From positions 23,226,243 through 23,290,242 of the forward strand of contig OX419761.1 in assembly GCA_948567375.1 (NCBI GenBank): a stretch of DNA of 64,000 nucleotides, written 5' to 3'. The position numbers were made by a program, and so were the translations under genes. Each line of letters begins with the position of its first letter. Positions within the stretch are counted from its first letter, which is position 1. This document shows positions 36,905 through 49,444 of this stretch, piece after piece. Source of the DNA: Lunularia cruciata (taxonomy: Eukaryota > Streptophyta > Marchantiopsida > Lunulariales > Lunulariaceae). The notes below the pieces were generated by a model. That model did not search any database. It was given only the letters and a program-made list of their open reading frames with translations, and was not told the DNA's origin.

Positions 36905-39340
36905 AACATAAAGCTTCTGTCCTAATTCATGGATCGACCACAACTAAACTAGCAAAAAGAAAACTTGGTCGAATTGATGGGACTGCAGATTCAGACGTTG
37001 CTGTTATACTGAAAGGTACGGTCGAAGTAGCAACTTGAACTTCAAGTTGGGACGATATCGTGGGCAAGATACGGTAGGTGCTTAAGCGGTGGGTTTGACC
37101 TTCTAACTACTTCGAATGGACTTTGATAGAAAGCAATCCACCTCAAGCTCGCTAGAATTTATATTAGATCCGATCGTTCTTCGCTATTCCGGGGGTTATC
37201 ATGTCCTCGTATTTTGAGGCCTGGTTGATGGAAGCTAACCACTTTTCCTGGCGTGGTCCGACTAGTTGAGCGGTTCACGGTTTACACCAAAATCTGGACA
37301 CTGGATACTGCAATTGAGTCTGAGTGGACGTTAGTGCTTTCGGTTCCCCGAGAGGGGGGAGTGTGACATGTAAAGAAGTGTGTATCCTCAATCTCAAACA
37401 TAACATATAACTTTAAAAGGGCAACGGCTGACTTCACGTGTGGAACAGAAATCAACACTCCAAGTTACAGCCATGTTGCGATACAATTTAACCACTAACG
37501 CTCGCAGCCGATATCCAGCTTGGAGCACTTTAGTGTAAATTATTCCAATTTCCTTTTGCTATCTACGCACATTGCAGAAGGATATTGGAGTATCTTCAAA
37601 CATATGAGATATTGAAGTAATTTTGTCTCTTCGGACGTAACTTAAGAGAACTGTTTATAAATCATCAAAAGATTTTAACATATCATCAAAATTTTATATG
37701 CTTTTCATAACGAATATATATATTGGAAAGTAAGCATTTCCTTGATAATATATTTTTTAGCATCTCGTTTTAGTAAATGAATCGGATAGCTATTGGTAAG
37801 AATGTTATTTTATGTTTTTTTTTTAATCTTGTTATATATTGTTACCATTTCCTCATTGAACATGGTCTTGATTTGATCATGAATAAACACTAGTTTTTTG
37901 ATAATCCGAAACTCAGAATATATAGTTGTATGTGCATCAAATTGTACCTCCATTCTCCTTCAATTAAGCAATGGTAAATAAATAAGTTTGATTTGAAAAG
38001 ATGTACTGATAGTTAATCAAGCTAATAGTATAAGGTTTTCAAAATAAGTGTCAAACACAGTGTCAAGATTTCAAAATAAGGCACATATAGTGTATTAAGA
38101 GGTGAGAGGTGAAATTCTTCCTCTCATACTATGGATGGTTTGAGGACAATATCAAATTTTCAAGGAAGAGTATATCTTCTCTTTGCATTTAGAAATCAGA
38201 GTGGAGAAGCTAAAGATTGAGCATGTTTTTGGCTTATAAAGAGATTTCAACCTCCATTCAAAAAGCTCATGATACACATTTATATATACCTTGGAAGGGT
38301 AAAAATGAGATAGTACAGAAACTTCTCAAGCAAATGAGTACCAAAGATGACGAGTCTTGCACTTCCATAAACCATGGAGATGGTCAATTTGCATGAACAT
38401 TTAGCTAATTTTTCAAAAAAATTACGTGCCAACGCGAATACCTTTAGGGTCTATGAATGAACTTAATGATAGCAAGCTAAAACCTTAATACCTGAACCAC
38501 TCCGCGTACATTCCATGAATTGGACATAGAAGAGAACCCACCACTAAAACCCTGAGTTCGGGAGTAGTCTGATTAGTGGAAGGCTAAGACCTTAAGTTCT
38601 AGATCTCGTGTATTCCAAGAGTTATATCATATGAAGCCATAGTCATTCTAGACGATACAAACAAATTTGTGTGGTTAGTTACAACCAATGGCCATCATCA
38701 TCACTATCAACCACATGGTTGATAAGAAGAGGTGCGTACTTAATGTCAATACCGGGAAGATTATGTAGCTTCCAAGGAATGCATATTATCAATTACAATA
38801 TTATCATCCTTGACTTTTTATGATTTCATGGAGAGGCAAAGAAGTAGAATTTCCTCTTTAGAGATCTAGCAAGTGACTGAAGATTATGTTGATATGGAAG
38901 ATTATGAAAGTAAACTTTCATTACATTATATCTTTCAGGTTATATTGGATCAAAAAAGGTACATAATTGAAAAAATTAACTTTATCTTTACACATCTAAA
39001 TAATTACTGATATACAACTTCCTTTGTGATAATAATAATAATAGTTCTTCAAAGTCCAAGGTATTAAGATGTTAAATAGTTATTATGCTTCTTTGCATTA
39101 TGTTTGTTTATATGGTTTGGTTTGATGGAGGCCTAGGAACCTAATCAGTTCAGTTCCTTATCCTTTGCTTGTATTATGTTTCATTATATGGGTTGTTTAA
39201 AGTAGGTCCAAGAATTTCTCTTAATAGTACAATATGTTTGCCTTATTTATGTGAGGTTTAATCTCACAAAAGACACTTTTACAATGCATTCAACATTTTT
39301 GCCTAAGAAGCATTCAGAATATCTAATTTTAGTGTCTACT
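36905..39340. other. AT-rich intergenic DNA, no gene seen
   Basis: Nothing coding recognised. The part 37900-38700 may be an old retroelement remnant from its composition, but no motif supports this. Confidence 0.4.
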
Positions 39341-42300
39341 TTTTGTAACAACCTAGTGTCTATGTACTAATAGTATACTCAGTAAGAACAGGTTGATCCC
39401 ACAAAGATACGGGTAGGAACTGACAAAAAGTGAAGAAAATGTGTCACAAAGTGTACTTCATTTATTGTTTGTCGTTTAACCCCTTGGGTAGGAACCACTC
39501 CCTGTTTGAGGTAGGGACACCCACTGCGGTGCTCTACAACAAAGAGAATCCTAAATCACTCTCATAACTAATGTAACTATAGTTACGTTGAAGGTGACGG
39601 TTCACTTTTCCCCAAAGCCTTCAACCCCACAGACATGTACCACCCCTTCCTAGAAGGCATGTCAATGGAGGAGTCTTTTTGGTAGCTGAATAACCTTGAT
39701 TTTTTATTTTGTGTTACTTGTAGCACTTAGGACTGATCAGATCTATCATCGGACCGTTCTACAACTTCATTTCTAATTGCCAACCCTCTCCCTAGGATTC
39801 AAACACTTGAGCGCCTATTATATAATTTGCACCACTACTTGTGCAAGGTAATTTGTTGTTAGGGAACTAGGTGCATGCAGATTAATCAGATTGAACTTTG
39901 GTTTGTATACAAAGTGGATTGTGAGATTAATGGCCCAAAGCCTTATATATGATTTCCTACTACTACTTTGCCCAAAAGGGTCTCTAATAGCTAAGTGGGT
40001 TCCTTGCAAATCCTAACTACTCCACCACCATAATTAAGATCTTAATCTTTGACTTATCCTATCATAATTGCCTAATTAACCTTCTGACAAAGGAAAGGGA
40101 AGGTATCAATTCTTCCCCAAAATTAGTGTTTAAATCATAATTTCCCCTCAAAGTTACCACTCCAAAGTGGTGCTTGGCTGGGAAGGTGTTACAAGCCCAA
40201 AGTCATTCCACCAAAAAATTATTTTTAAGGCCAAAGTCCTCCAACTTCCTTCCTTTTTTACAAGTTTTACAAGGAACTTCCTCTTGGTGAAGTTTGGAGT
40301 ACTTGTTAAGTAATGGTAAGTTCTATGTACAAGCACTAAACAAAAATAGCTAAGGAATACTAATCACATACTACTCTAGCACAATGGTTCCTCCTTCCAC
40401 CAAGTGGATCATCTTTGGTTCTTGTATTGTGTTGGGAAGAAACCCTTTGCCCTTAAATTGCCAAAAAGACTTCCTTTATGTGCTCCTTCTAGTCTACAAT
40501 CTTCAATAGATAGGAGTTGTGTACCTTGTTAACTTTCCTATCTGAGTGTTGCTTCAGAGCCAAAGACCTAGCTGGTCCATCCTCTCTTCCTTGTATGCTT
40601 TCCCTTCTAATTTCTGCACCTACGACTTCAATTTGTGGACATTTGTCTTTAGTGCTCTCACTTTTGCTTCTTCCTTGAATAATTCCATGAATTGGTCTTG
40701 AACTTCCTTCACTTGTCAAATGCTCTACTACTTCAATTCTTTGAGGTACTGAAACTTTGTTTAGAAGTCCTCTTGCAATGTCTTCTATGGTCATTCTTTT
40801 TCCTCCCCTTTCTCCTTTGCTGCTTGGAGCTCTTTTGCTTGAGTTTCTAATTCCAATGCCATCTCCTTCCAATACTCTATCAGTTGAATGTCAAAGATTG
40901 CAAGCCAAATCTTGGCATCATTTATTTTGTGATAAAGACTTTCCACTTCTTTGTCCTTGCCTTGTAGCTGATCTTTATAGTTGAGTTTCATTTCCTTCTT
41001 CTCCATTTGTAGCTTTCCTTACTCAAGTTGTACTTGCCTTACTTCCTTTTCTTGCTCCTTTTGCAAAGAGACAAATGAGGCATTATGTTGTAAAACCTCG
41101 ATCAACTCTTGTATCAAGGAGTTCACCTTCTTAGCTTCTTCCTTTCATTGTTCTAGGGCCATATTTGCTTTGTCCTTGAGCTTGTTTCCTTGGCTTTCTT
41201 GGTGTGGATCTCCTTGTACATACTTTGCAACAAAATAGTGTAATCTATGATTTTAGATCACTCCTTTTGATATTGGGGAAGTAGGAGCTTCATCAATTGT
41301 AGAATTACCTCCACAAAATTTATGACTAAGTAGGCTCCCTTTGAAGCTCAAGCAATGGTGGTTCTACTACTTTGCCTTCTCGTCCTTCTAGTAATGTTGG
41401 AGAAGGGACTTGGCTTCAACCTTGAGCTGTTCTTGCACTTCTTTTGCTTTTATATCTAATTTTGTTCCTTTGGCTCCTTCCTCCTCTTTAGGCCAAATAT
41501 CTTCTTGAACTTTGGAATTAAGTTCTTTGTCCTCAAGGCATTAGGGATAGATGGATTTCCTCTCCAAAGTTAGTTATTGTGGAGCAAGGATGGGAGGTTT
41601 TGGTAAGGGGCTTGAAGTTGCTCCTTATGTTTCTCCTTCTTGCTCTTCCTCATCCTCTACAACACGTTGATCAAGATTAGGAGCTGATTGAGTGTCCTTA
41701 TATTGCTCCCTCCTCTTCTTATTTGGCTACAGTACCTTGCAATGTGAAGAATCTCTCTTCTTCCTCCTCTTCATCTTCTTCTTCTTTGGTGTCCTCCTCC
41801 AAAGCTACTTCTTCTTCCTCATCCAAAGTTACATCAATAACTTGCAGATTTTATTTGGCCTTCTTCTTTACTAGAGTGGAGGTCTTGGTTGTGGAAGGAG
41901 CATGCTTTTTCTTTGTCTTTTTTCTGCTCCTTCTTCATCCACATGCATGAAATTCTGGTCTTCAAGTTCTCAGCATTTGCTTCTAGATACTTCTTTATCA
42001 TAGACTTTCCTTTGGCCCTGGAAGCAAAGTATCCTACATGAGGAAAATGGTTGGAGAACTGCTTTTGTTGTTCATTTTTTAATAGATTGAGACCCGTGTA
42101 AAAATGGATAGTGAAGGAGGCTAGGTAGGTGGATCCACCATCTTCTAAGAAATCTCAATGAAGGGTTTGGGCTTGAAGGTAGAACATGTGGGCCAAATTC
42201 ACTAGTTTCCCCACATATATGTTGTGGAAGAAGACTGCATGATTGTTAAATGAGTAAGTTGTTTGCTTGTATCAAAACAACTTCATAATCAATTCTACAA

Positions 42301-43067
42301 TTGCTCTTTGGCCTGGATCCTTGTAGCTAAGAACCAGCCACCCATTGCTCTTGTTACGTGGATCTCCAAAAGTGGCCTTGATCTCTATTGTCAATTCCTT
42401 ATCCAAGTACTTTTTGTCAATCATGATTGCGCTGGATGTGCTTGCATTTAGTCTGAGCATGTTCTTCTAGTGCCCTTTTAACCAAGCATAAGGATTCACT
42501 CTCAAATCTCCATTGTTCTTCTCTTTCCTTAGTATATCTTGTGGATGATTTCAAAATCAGTCACATCCCAATCCTAGTGCAAGAGACCCAAATGTTTTCT
42601 CTTCTATAATGTACTACCTATTAGTTTATTGCATGACTCCTAAGAATGGCTTTTGGTGCCTTCTACATTGGCTTCTTAAGGAATACCATCTTCTCCAAAA
42701 TGCTAAAGGAACAAAGACAAAGGTGGGTTTGTTGGAACTTAGGAGACTATGAAAAGTAATGTTCCTAGGGTAACTTATTGTGATTCAAGACTAAAGATAA
42801 ATACCTATGATTGTGACAAGTTGAATTGGCCATTACCTACTTTTTTTATAGGCAAAGTCTTTGGTCATTCAATGAGTAAGGAGTGGTTGTGCACTCCTTT
42901 TTGTCACCCATTTAGTGTGAGGTATCATTCACACTTGTGAGACATCATTATCAATGGTCTTGGTTATCAATACAATTAATTAGCCAATTGCCAATAATCT
43001 TCCTTTGAATGAAAACCACCATTCTTTGAATATGAAATGGTCTTTGGTGGTTTTCTATGAACCAAGT

Positions 43068-43400
43068 TGTAATAATATGGAGTGAGCACATAACTTAGCA
43101 AAGATTATTTAAGTTAGTAAAATAAGCCAAATATAGTTAGGAGTTCTAAGAATGTTCTAGAAGCTTCTAGGTACCTAGAAGGATAATGTAACTTACACAT
43201 CAACGGCTAGCTTAGCTTTCATTCCAAGGAGGTGGATTTGAGAAGGAAGCTTCCTTGGAAGTTTCTCAAGAGCCTTGTTTCAATGTAAACACCAAAGCCT
43301 AAGCTCATGCTAGGCATTTGGAGTTCTCTCCCTTGAGCATTTCTAATGTAATTTTCCATTTTGACCTTCCATTCTTTTATTTCTCTCCTTTGTCTTTTCA
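43068..43400 (+). repeat. 5' LTR of the chromovirus
   Basis: Begins TGTAATAATATGG and ends CTTTTCA. It shares with the 3' LTR the phrases AAAATAAGCCAAAT, GCTTCCTTGGAAG and CTCATGCTAGGCATT. 333 bases long, about 90 shorter than the 3' LTR. Confidence 0.85.
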
Positions 43401-43401
43401 T

Positions 43402-43412
43402 TGGTATCAGAG
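43402..43412 (+). other. Primer binding site of the chromovirus
   Basis: TGGTATCAGAG directly follows the 5' LTR. It is complementary to the 3' end of initiator methionine tRNA, the usual primer for plant Ty3/gypsy elements. Confidence 0.85.
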
Positions 43413-46400
43413 TATGAATGGGATAGATAGAATATGTGGACCAAAAAATCAATCTCCACCAAACCTTTTGGATTTTTGTATCCATGTGCTAGCAAAGCAC
43501 TATTTATAATAGTTCATCACTTCTCACTTTAGCTAATATTTTTGTGAATATGGTCACCTTGTCCAATGGACAAAGATTCATTAATCCTTCTAATTATAAC
43601 CTAAAAAGAGTGATGTACATGATACATTTATGTGTGAACCTAAATAATTGAAAGTAGATAGTTAATAGAATGGTAATCACGGCAATAATACCTAAAGTTA
43701 TCATTACTATGTAGCAAAAAATTGGTATCTAAGTAATTGTTGGAAGGAAATATTTTTGTAATGGGCAATGACAAATGCAGTTGGAGAGAGAAGCATTTTG
43801 AGAAAGAGAATATCATGTATGATTCCTAACACCAAAGGTCTTTAAAGCAAGAATCTATTAGGTGCAATAGACTTTGTGTTCAATTTTGAATGTTACTTTG
43901 AAGCCATAAATCTACTAGATGATCAAAGACAATAGTCTTAGCTTCAAGTCAACTAGATGGAGTAGCAAAAATATGGCGGAAAATTGGGTAGAGCAAACTC
44001 AATGGCAGTTTTTTACTCTAATTTTAGCATATGAAGACTTCAAGAGTGCAGTCATTGGGCAATTCCAAGCCATGAATGTTGCATGTGTTGCATGAGATCA
44101 ATTAGCAAAAGTGAGGCAAATTGGTTCAATAATAAGTTACATTTCTCAATTACAAAGCACCATGATGTTGATTCTAAACATACAAGAAGATGAAGCTTTG
44201 GATTGGTTTGTAGGATGCTTGAAACCACGCACCAAATTGAAGTAACCATGCACAAACCCAAGCATCTTAAGGAATCCATGCTAATGGTTGAGCACTTTGA
44301 CTCCTTGGTTACCATGAATTGGTCTTGACCTAGACCTCCATAGAACTTGAAAATAAACCAAGCATGGGTGGACAAGCCTACACTAATGTAGATTGATGTC
44401 ATTAAATGATACCACTTGGTACAATGGACCAAGAACAATTGCAACAAAATGGTTTTTGCTTTTATTGTTGCCAAATTGGACATTGTATTGGTGAATATCC
44501 ACTCTAGAATAGATGATCCCAACAAGTTATTCAAATGGAATTTGTGGAGCACGATGCTCAAGGAAACAAAGAATTATGATAGGAGATATTGAGCCACTTA
44601 TTTGAAATCTAATCAGTTCCAATGGGATTGAAAGCTCTACCTATGCAAGTTTGATTCACTTGAAAAGTATGATATTAGATTATAGTTATAGAATTGGGTA
44701 GAATTTAAGAGTTTGGTATATTGTATGTCCATGCAATTAGCAAATGAATAAGTTATTCTTATGAAAATAATATTATGCAACAAATTCATAATGGCAGATG
44801 GTAGAAAGGATTCTACATTCCGAATCTCATAACCTATTACATTCAAGATGGGAGATTAATATTCCAAGTATATGAGATTTTTGGTCACCTCCTTACAATA
44901 TGATATCATCTAAGTATTCCTTGGCTTGAACGTTATAAAATTCAACTTGATTAGAACCAATGATAAATTCAAGTACAACACCAAGGTAAAAATTATTGAT
45001 TAAGTTTTTTGGCACCCTTGAGTAAGATATCTAAGAATAGGCAATCCAAATATGTGAATTTTATTAGTATAACAACTATAGAGCAAGCTTTGGAGGAAAA
45101 TGTTACTATTTTTCCAATTTGGATCAAACTTGTTGCGTAAGGAGGATATGATAAAGATCAAAAACCAATGGTTGATCAAATAGTTCAAGAATTTGTATAT
45201 GTGTTTCAAGATGATCTTTTGAAAAGATTATCCTTTAATCAAGATATGCACTCTCAAGATCAAGCTACTTTCAAGTAGTAATTCAATGAGTAGATCAATT
45301 TATAAGCTCTCATCAAAGGAGTTAAAAGAGCTTTAAACAATACCGATCAAGTTGTTGGAGAAATATTTCATACAACACAATACATCTCCTTGGGGAGCAC
45401 CAGTACTTTTTGTTCTAAAGAAGAATGGAAGACTTTGATTTTGTATTGACTACCGTGATCTCAATAAATAAATAGTGAAGAATATGTATCTCTTGCCTTG
45501 AATTTGTATCCCTTGCCTTGAATTGATGACTTGTTGGATCAATTGAATGGAACATAATACTTCTCCAAGTTGGATCTTTGAATCAGCTATTGGTATATTC
45601 ACATTGATATAGAGGATATGCAAAAGATTACCTTTTGCATGAGGTAAAATCATCTTGAATGGAGAGTTTTACCTTTTGTGCTCACTAATGCTCTAGAAAT
45701 TGGCATGTATCATATGCATTGGATGTTGAACAGCCTATTAAATCAATACATGATGGTGTTCTTGGATGATAGTTTAATCTATAATAAGATGGAGGTATAA
45801 CATAAGAATCACTTACATGAAGTCTTAATACAATTACAGTAATGGAAGTTTTATTGCAAGAAGTTGAAATGTCCTTTCTTGCCAAAGGAAGTTATCTTCT
45901 TGGGTCATAAGGTCTCATCATAAGAAAATCAAGATGGAAAAGGATAAAATCAAGGCCATTACCAATTGGCCTTCTCCTAAGGATGCCAAGGAAATCCAGG
46001 CATTTAATGGATTGTTGCATTTTAATTGATGGTTCATTCATTATTACACTCATAGGGCCACACCATTGACCAATCTCTTGGAGAAGACATCAAGTTTTGA
46101 GTGGAACACCAAGCAAAAAGAAGCATTCAAGAAATTGAAGTGTCTTCATGACCCATCCTCCAACCATATGATCCTCAACTACCTTGTGTGGTTGATTTTG
46201 ACTCTTCTACTTTACCATTGGAGTTGTGTTGCAATAGAAATTTCTAGATGCATTACATCCCTTTTTGCCTTTGTGTCTCATTGACTAAAAACAATAGAAA
46301 GAAAGTATTCTACCCAAGATTGGCAATGGAATATGCCACAAAGGTATAGAAACAATATCTCTTGATGAAACCAATGATGATGCAAACTAATAACAAAGCA

Positions 46401-46579
46401 TTATTTCAAACCTTACATTTGGTGCACATGAAGAGTAGATACCATTGGTATGAGAAACAACTATAATTGTTTAACAGCAAGCTTGAATACAAGCCTAGCC
46501 AATTCCATGGTATTCATGGTGCCCTATCATGACATCTTGATTAAATATTTTTCTTAAGTCTCACATTATAGTAACAATT

Positions 46580-47175
46580 TGTAATGTTTCGAGTATAGGA
46601 GAATCCCCAAAAGAAACACAAGAGAAGAAATACAAAGTTTCAGCCCTTAATACTCCAATGCTCCAAAGAAGCACCTTGTTTTTATTATATAGCCAAGAAG
46701 ATCTACTCATAGAAAGCTCCACTCTTGGATCAAATACATAGATTGGTGATATGTTAACAAGCTTCGCCCTTAGATTAGTTCCATGGATGGGTGACATGTC
46801 TTTCCTTGTCCTATTTGACTGCCAAATAGGTTTGACCAAAGGGAATATTTATAAAATCTTCTTGTAAGAAGCTCAAAATACCATGGTTGAGGTACCATTG
46901 GAAAGCTCTCAATAATAAAAATATTGGGAGGAGAAGGTAAACCTTTTCACTAATAAAGGCAAAATTGTGAATTTTTTAGACCTAATTCATCCATTTAGGA
47001 CTCTAAAATTGACTCAAAAGGTTTTAATGTGTTTTTGGCTCCTACTCTATTAGTAGAAGTAATTTTTTGGTAACACCTCCATCTAATCTACTTAGACCAT
47101 CATGTATAAAATCCTTCTAGACATTACCAAGCTAATTTCCACCTCTAGATAATATTTCTAGCTAATGGTATTACA
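46580..47175 (-). mobile_element. Solo LTR of family Y inside the chromovirus
   Basis: On the minus strand it starts TGTAATACCATTAGCTAG and ends CATTACA. It is flanked by CAATT before and CAATC after, a worn 5-bp target duplication. It is the same family as 25480-25971 and longer (596 against 492 bases). Its position shows that it entered after the chromovirus. Confidence 0.8.
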
Positions 47176-48665
47176 CAATCCTTACAATGTCAACCAACTC
47201 AAAGGTATACAAAGAGTTCAAGATTGCTTTACAATGGCATCCTTTGTCTCAACTAGTACAACGTTGTCTTGTAGTGCATGATAAGGAATACATCCTTTTT
47301 TCCTTCAAAGAACACCTTCTATTTTGTGAGAATTGAATCTATGTTCTAACTATGGGTGACTTCCAACTTATGTGGCTTCAAGAAGCATATGACTTACCAA
47401 TCACTAGTCATTTGGGTGTGGATAAAACCTTGAGTACACTTCACTGTCAATGGTGGTGGAAAAACATGGCACAAGAAGTTTAAGAGTTTGTTTGACCTTG
47501 TGATAGTTTCAAATGCAACAAGATCAACAACCAAAAATTTGGTGAACTACTTCAGCCACTTCTCATTCCAATATTGTGATAGGAACATGTAAGTCTCAAC
47601 CTCATCACATCCTTTCCCAAAATAGATAAGGGCCATACTGCCATTGTGGTGTTTGTTGATAAACCTAGCAAGCAGATTCACTTGTGGATGCTCCAATGCT
47701 AGCCAAGATTTACTTTGACATTGTCTTCAAGCACCATGGGATGCAAAGGATTCTCATCTTCAATCATGATCCTTGATTCATTAGTAAATTAAAGCAACCA
47801 CTCTTCAAGCTACTTGGCACCAAGCTTACTTTATTTATAGCCAATCATCTTCAAATTCATGGGCAAATTGAACATGCAAATTTCACATTGGAAGATATGT
47901 TTTGTGCCTTTGTCAAGGTTCACCATACCAATTAGGATGCTTTTCTTGTAGTTGCCAAGTTCACCTACAATAATTCCAAGCAGGAAAGCACTAGGTTCTC
48001 TCCCTTCTTCCTTAAATTTTGGCCATACCCACTTGTACACGTCTTGTTCCCTTGCCATCTCACATTCCTCATACTTCTACTTTCTTGTCCACGTTATCTA
48101 AATCCTTATATCAAGCCAAGTCTCATCTTCTAATTGCTCAAAATCTGCAAAAGCAATATATTGATAGCATTGTCATGATTTCACCTTTCAACTAGGTGAT
48201 AAGGTCATGCTTTCTTCTAGTAACCTTCCTCTCCCACTTGATACCTAAGTTTATAAACTTATTCCCAAATGGATAGGTCCATTTGATGTTACTCAAATCA
48301 TTTCTCTTGTTCTTAATTTACTTGACTTGTCTTGCCTAGTTATATGTGGATCCATCATGTCTTCCATGTTTTGAAGTTAAAATACTTATTCTAAACCATC
48401 GTCCTGTTCCATACATGGCCAACCCCCTCCTCTTTCCCTCGCACTCAATGATCATGAGGAATACAAAGTTGATCATATACTTGCATATTGAGACATCCAA
48501 CATGGATGTAAACAACATAAAGAATAAAATGTCCTTTGGAAAGGATATCCTCTTCACCATGCTACATGAGAATGCCTTTCTCATCTCCATAATGCACAAA
48601 CGGCCATCCAGGAGTTCAAAGATTCCATGGCAACAAAGCCATCACCAACTAGCAATGTGAGAATA

Positions 48666-49088
48666 TGTAATAATATGGAGTTAGCATACAAGTTAGTAAA
48701 GACTAATGGGTTAGTAAAATAAGCCAAATGTAGTTAGGAATTCAAAAAATGTTCTAGAATCTAGGAAGTTTTCTAGTGTGAAGCTTTTAGGTACTTTCAA
48801 AGGATAGGGTAACTTGCACATCAAGTTAGCGGCTAGCTTAGCTTATATGCCAAGTAGTGGCTTTGAGTAGGATACTTCCTTGGCAACTTTTGGGTTAGCT
48901 TAGCTTTCACTCCAAGAAAGTGGCTTTGAGAGTGAAGCTTCCTTGGAAGCTTCTCAAGAGCTTTGTTACACTACAAATACTAAAGGCAAGCTCATGCTAG
49001 GCATTCTGAGTTGCCTCACTTGCACATTTCCAATGTGACTTTCCATTCCAACCTTCAATTCTCCTATTTCTCTCCTCTGCCTTCTACA
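48666..49088 (+). repeat. 3' LTR of the chromovirus, with an internal duplication
   Basis: 423 bases, TGTAATAATATGG to CTTCTACA. The GCTAGCTTAGCTT...GGCTTTGAG...TTCCTTGGAA block occurs twice (about 48830-48890 and 48895-48950) where the 5' LTR has it once, which explains most of the length difference. Flanks CAAGT and AAGGT match only partly as a target duplication. Confidence 0.8.
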
Positions 49089-49444
49089 AAGGTGGTGGCA
49101 CATTCAAATAAGCATATGGGCCTTCATATATGTCAGAACCAAGACAAAGTGTGACTAGAGCAAAGTCATTTAGTTGAGTTTTTATCCCAACCAAAGTTTC
49201 TATTGGGCAGATGGTTTATTTGTGGAAACTTCTTTGGGCCAAAGTGATTTTCCACCAAAGCCATTTTTCTTTGAGCATCCTTTGATTTTGTGTTTGATTT
49301 TGCATTCTTCCTTTAGATGGCATTTTTGCTTGTATCCTGTTGATCAAGTTGTTAGCTTAGTAGGCACAACTCCAAAGAATGTTACATTTAATAGCTTTCC
49401 TTACTAAATAGTGAATTATGTTATCATCTGCTCACCAAAAATTT

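Larger units (their letters stand above)
43068..49088 (+). mobile_element. Decayed Ty3/gypsy chromovirus inserted in X copy C
   Basis: Complete in layout, heavily decayed in sequence. Parts in order: 5' LTR 43068-43400; primer binding site; gag remains about 43950-44340 with a zinc-knuckle-like patch near 44455; reverse transcriptase remains about 45340-45960 (short motifs such as SPWGAP and YRDLNK); RNase H remains about 46050-46530; integrase remains about 47390-47770, with the HLGVDKTL zinc-binding start; chromodomain remains about 48450-48640; and 3' LTR 48666-49088. The chromodomain places it in the chromovirus branch. A family Y solo LTR splits it between RNase H and integrase. Coding parts hold well over ten breaks. 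The two LTRs differ at roughly one site in six in the part I aligned, so it is old and certainly inactive. Confidence 0.85.
39344..49440 (-). mobile_element. Family X repeat, copy C (decayed, split by a Ty3/gypsy element)
   Basis: Minus-strand copy whose left end, TGTAACAACCTAG at 39344, aligns with that of copy B. It shares with B the non-coding stretch after it (CCTTGGGTAGGAACCACTCC near 39481). Protein blocks: YKDPGQRAIVELIMKLF near 42320; GKLVNLAHMFY near 42190; coiled coil with DKEVESLYHKINDAKIWL at 41006-40791; and a Ser/Lys/Glu-rich segment at 40872-40489 (EDIARGLLNKVSVPQRIEV). A chromovirus occupies 43068-49088. Beyond it, AGGTGGTGGCACATTCAAAT at 49090 aligns with copy A near 21330, so the X copy continues there. 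It is broken in several places; the right end is not defined. Confidence 0.6.

Noticed and set aside
41692-41950. Plus-strand Ser/Phe/Leu-rich frames in X copy C
   Set aside because: They are the reverse reading of the acidic, coiled-coil-rich minus-strand part of family X.
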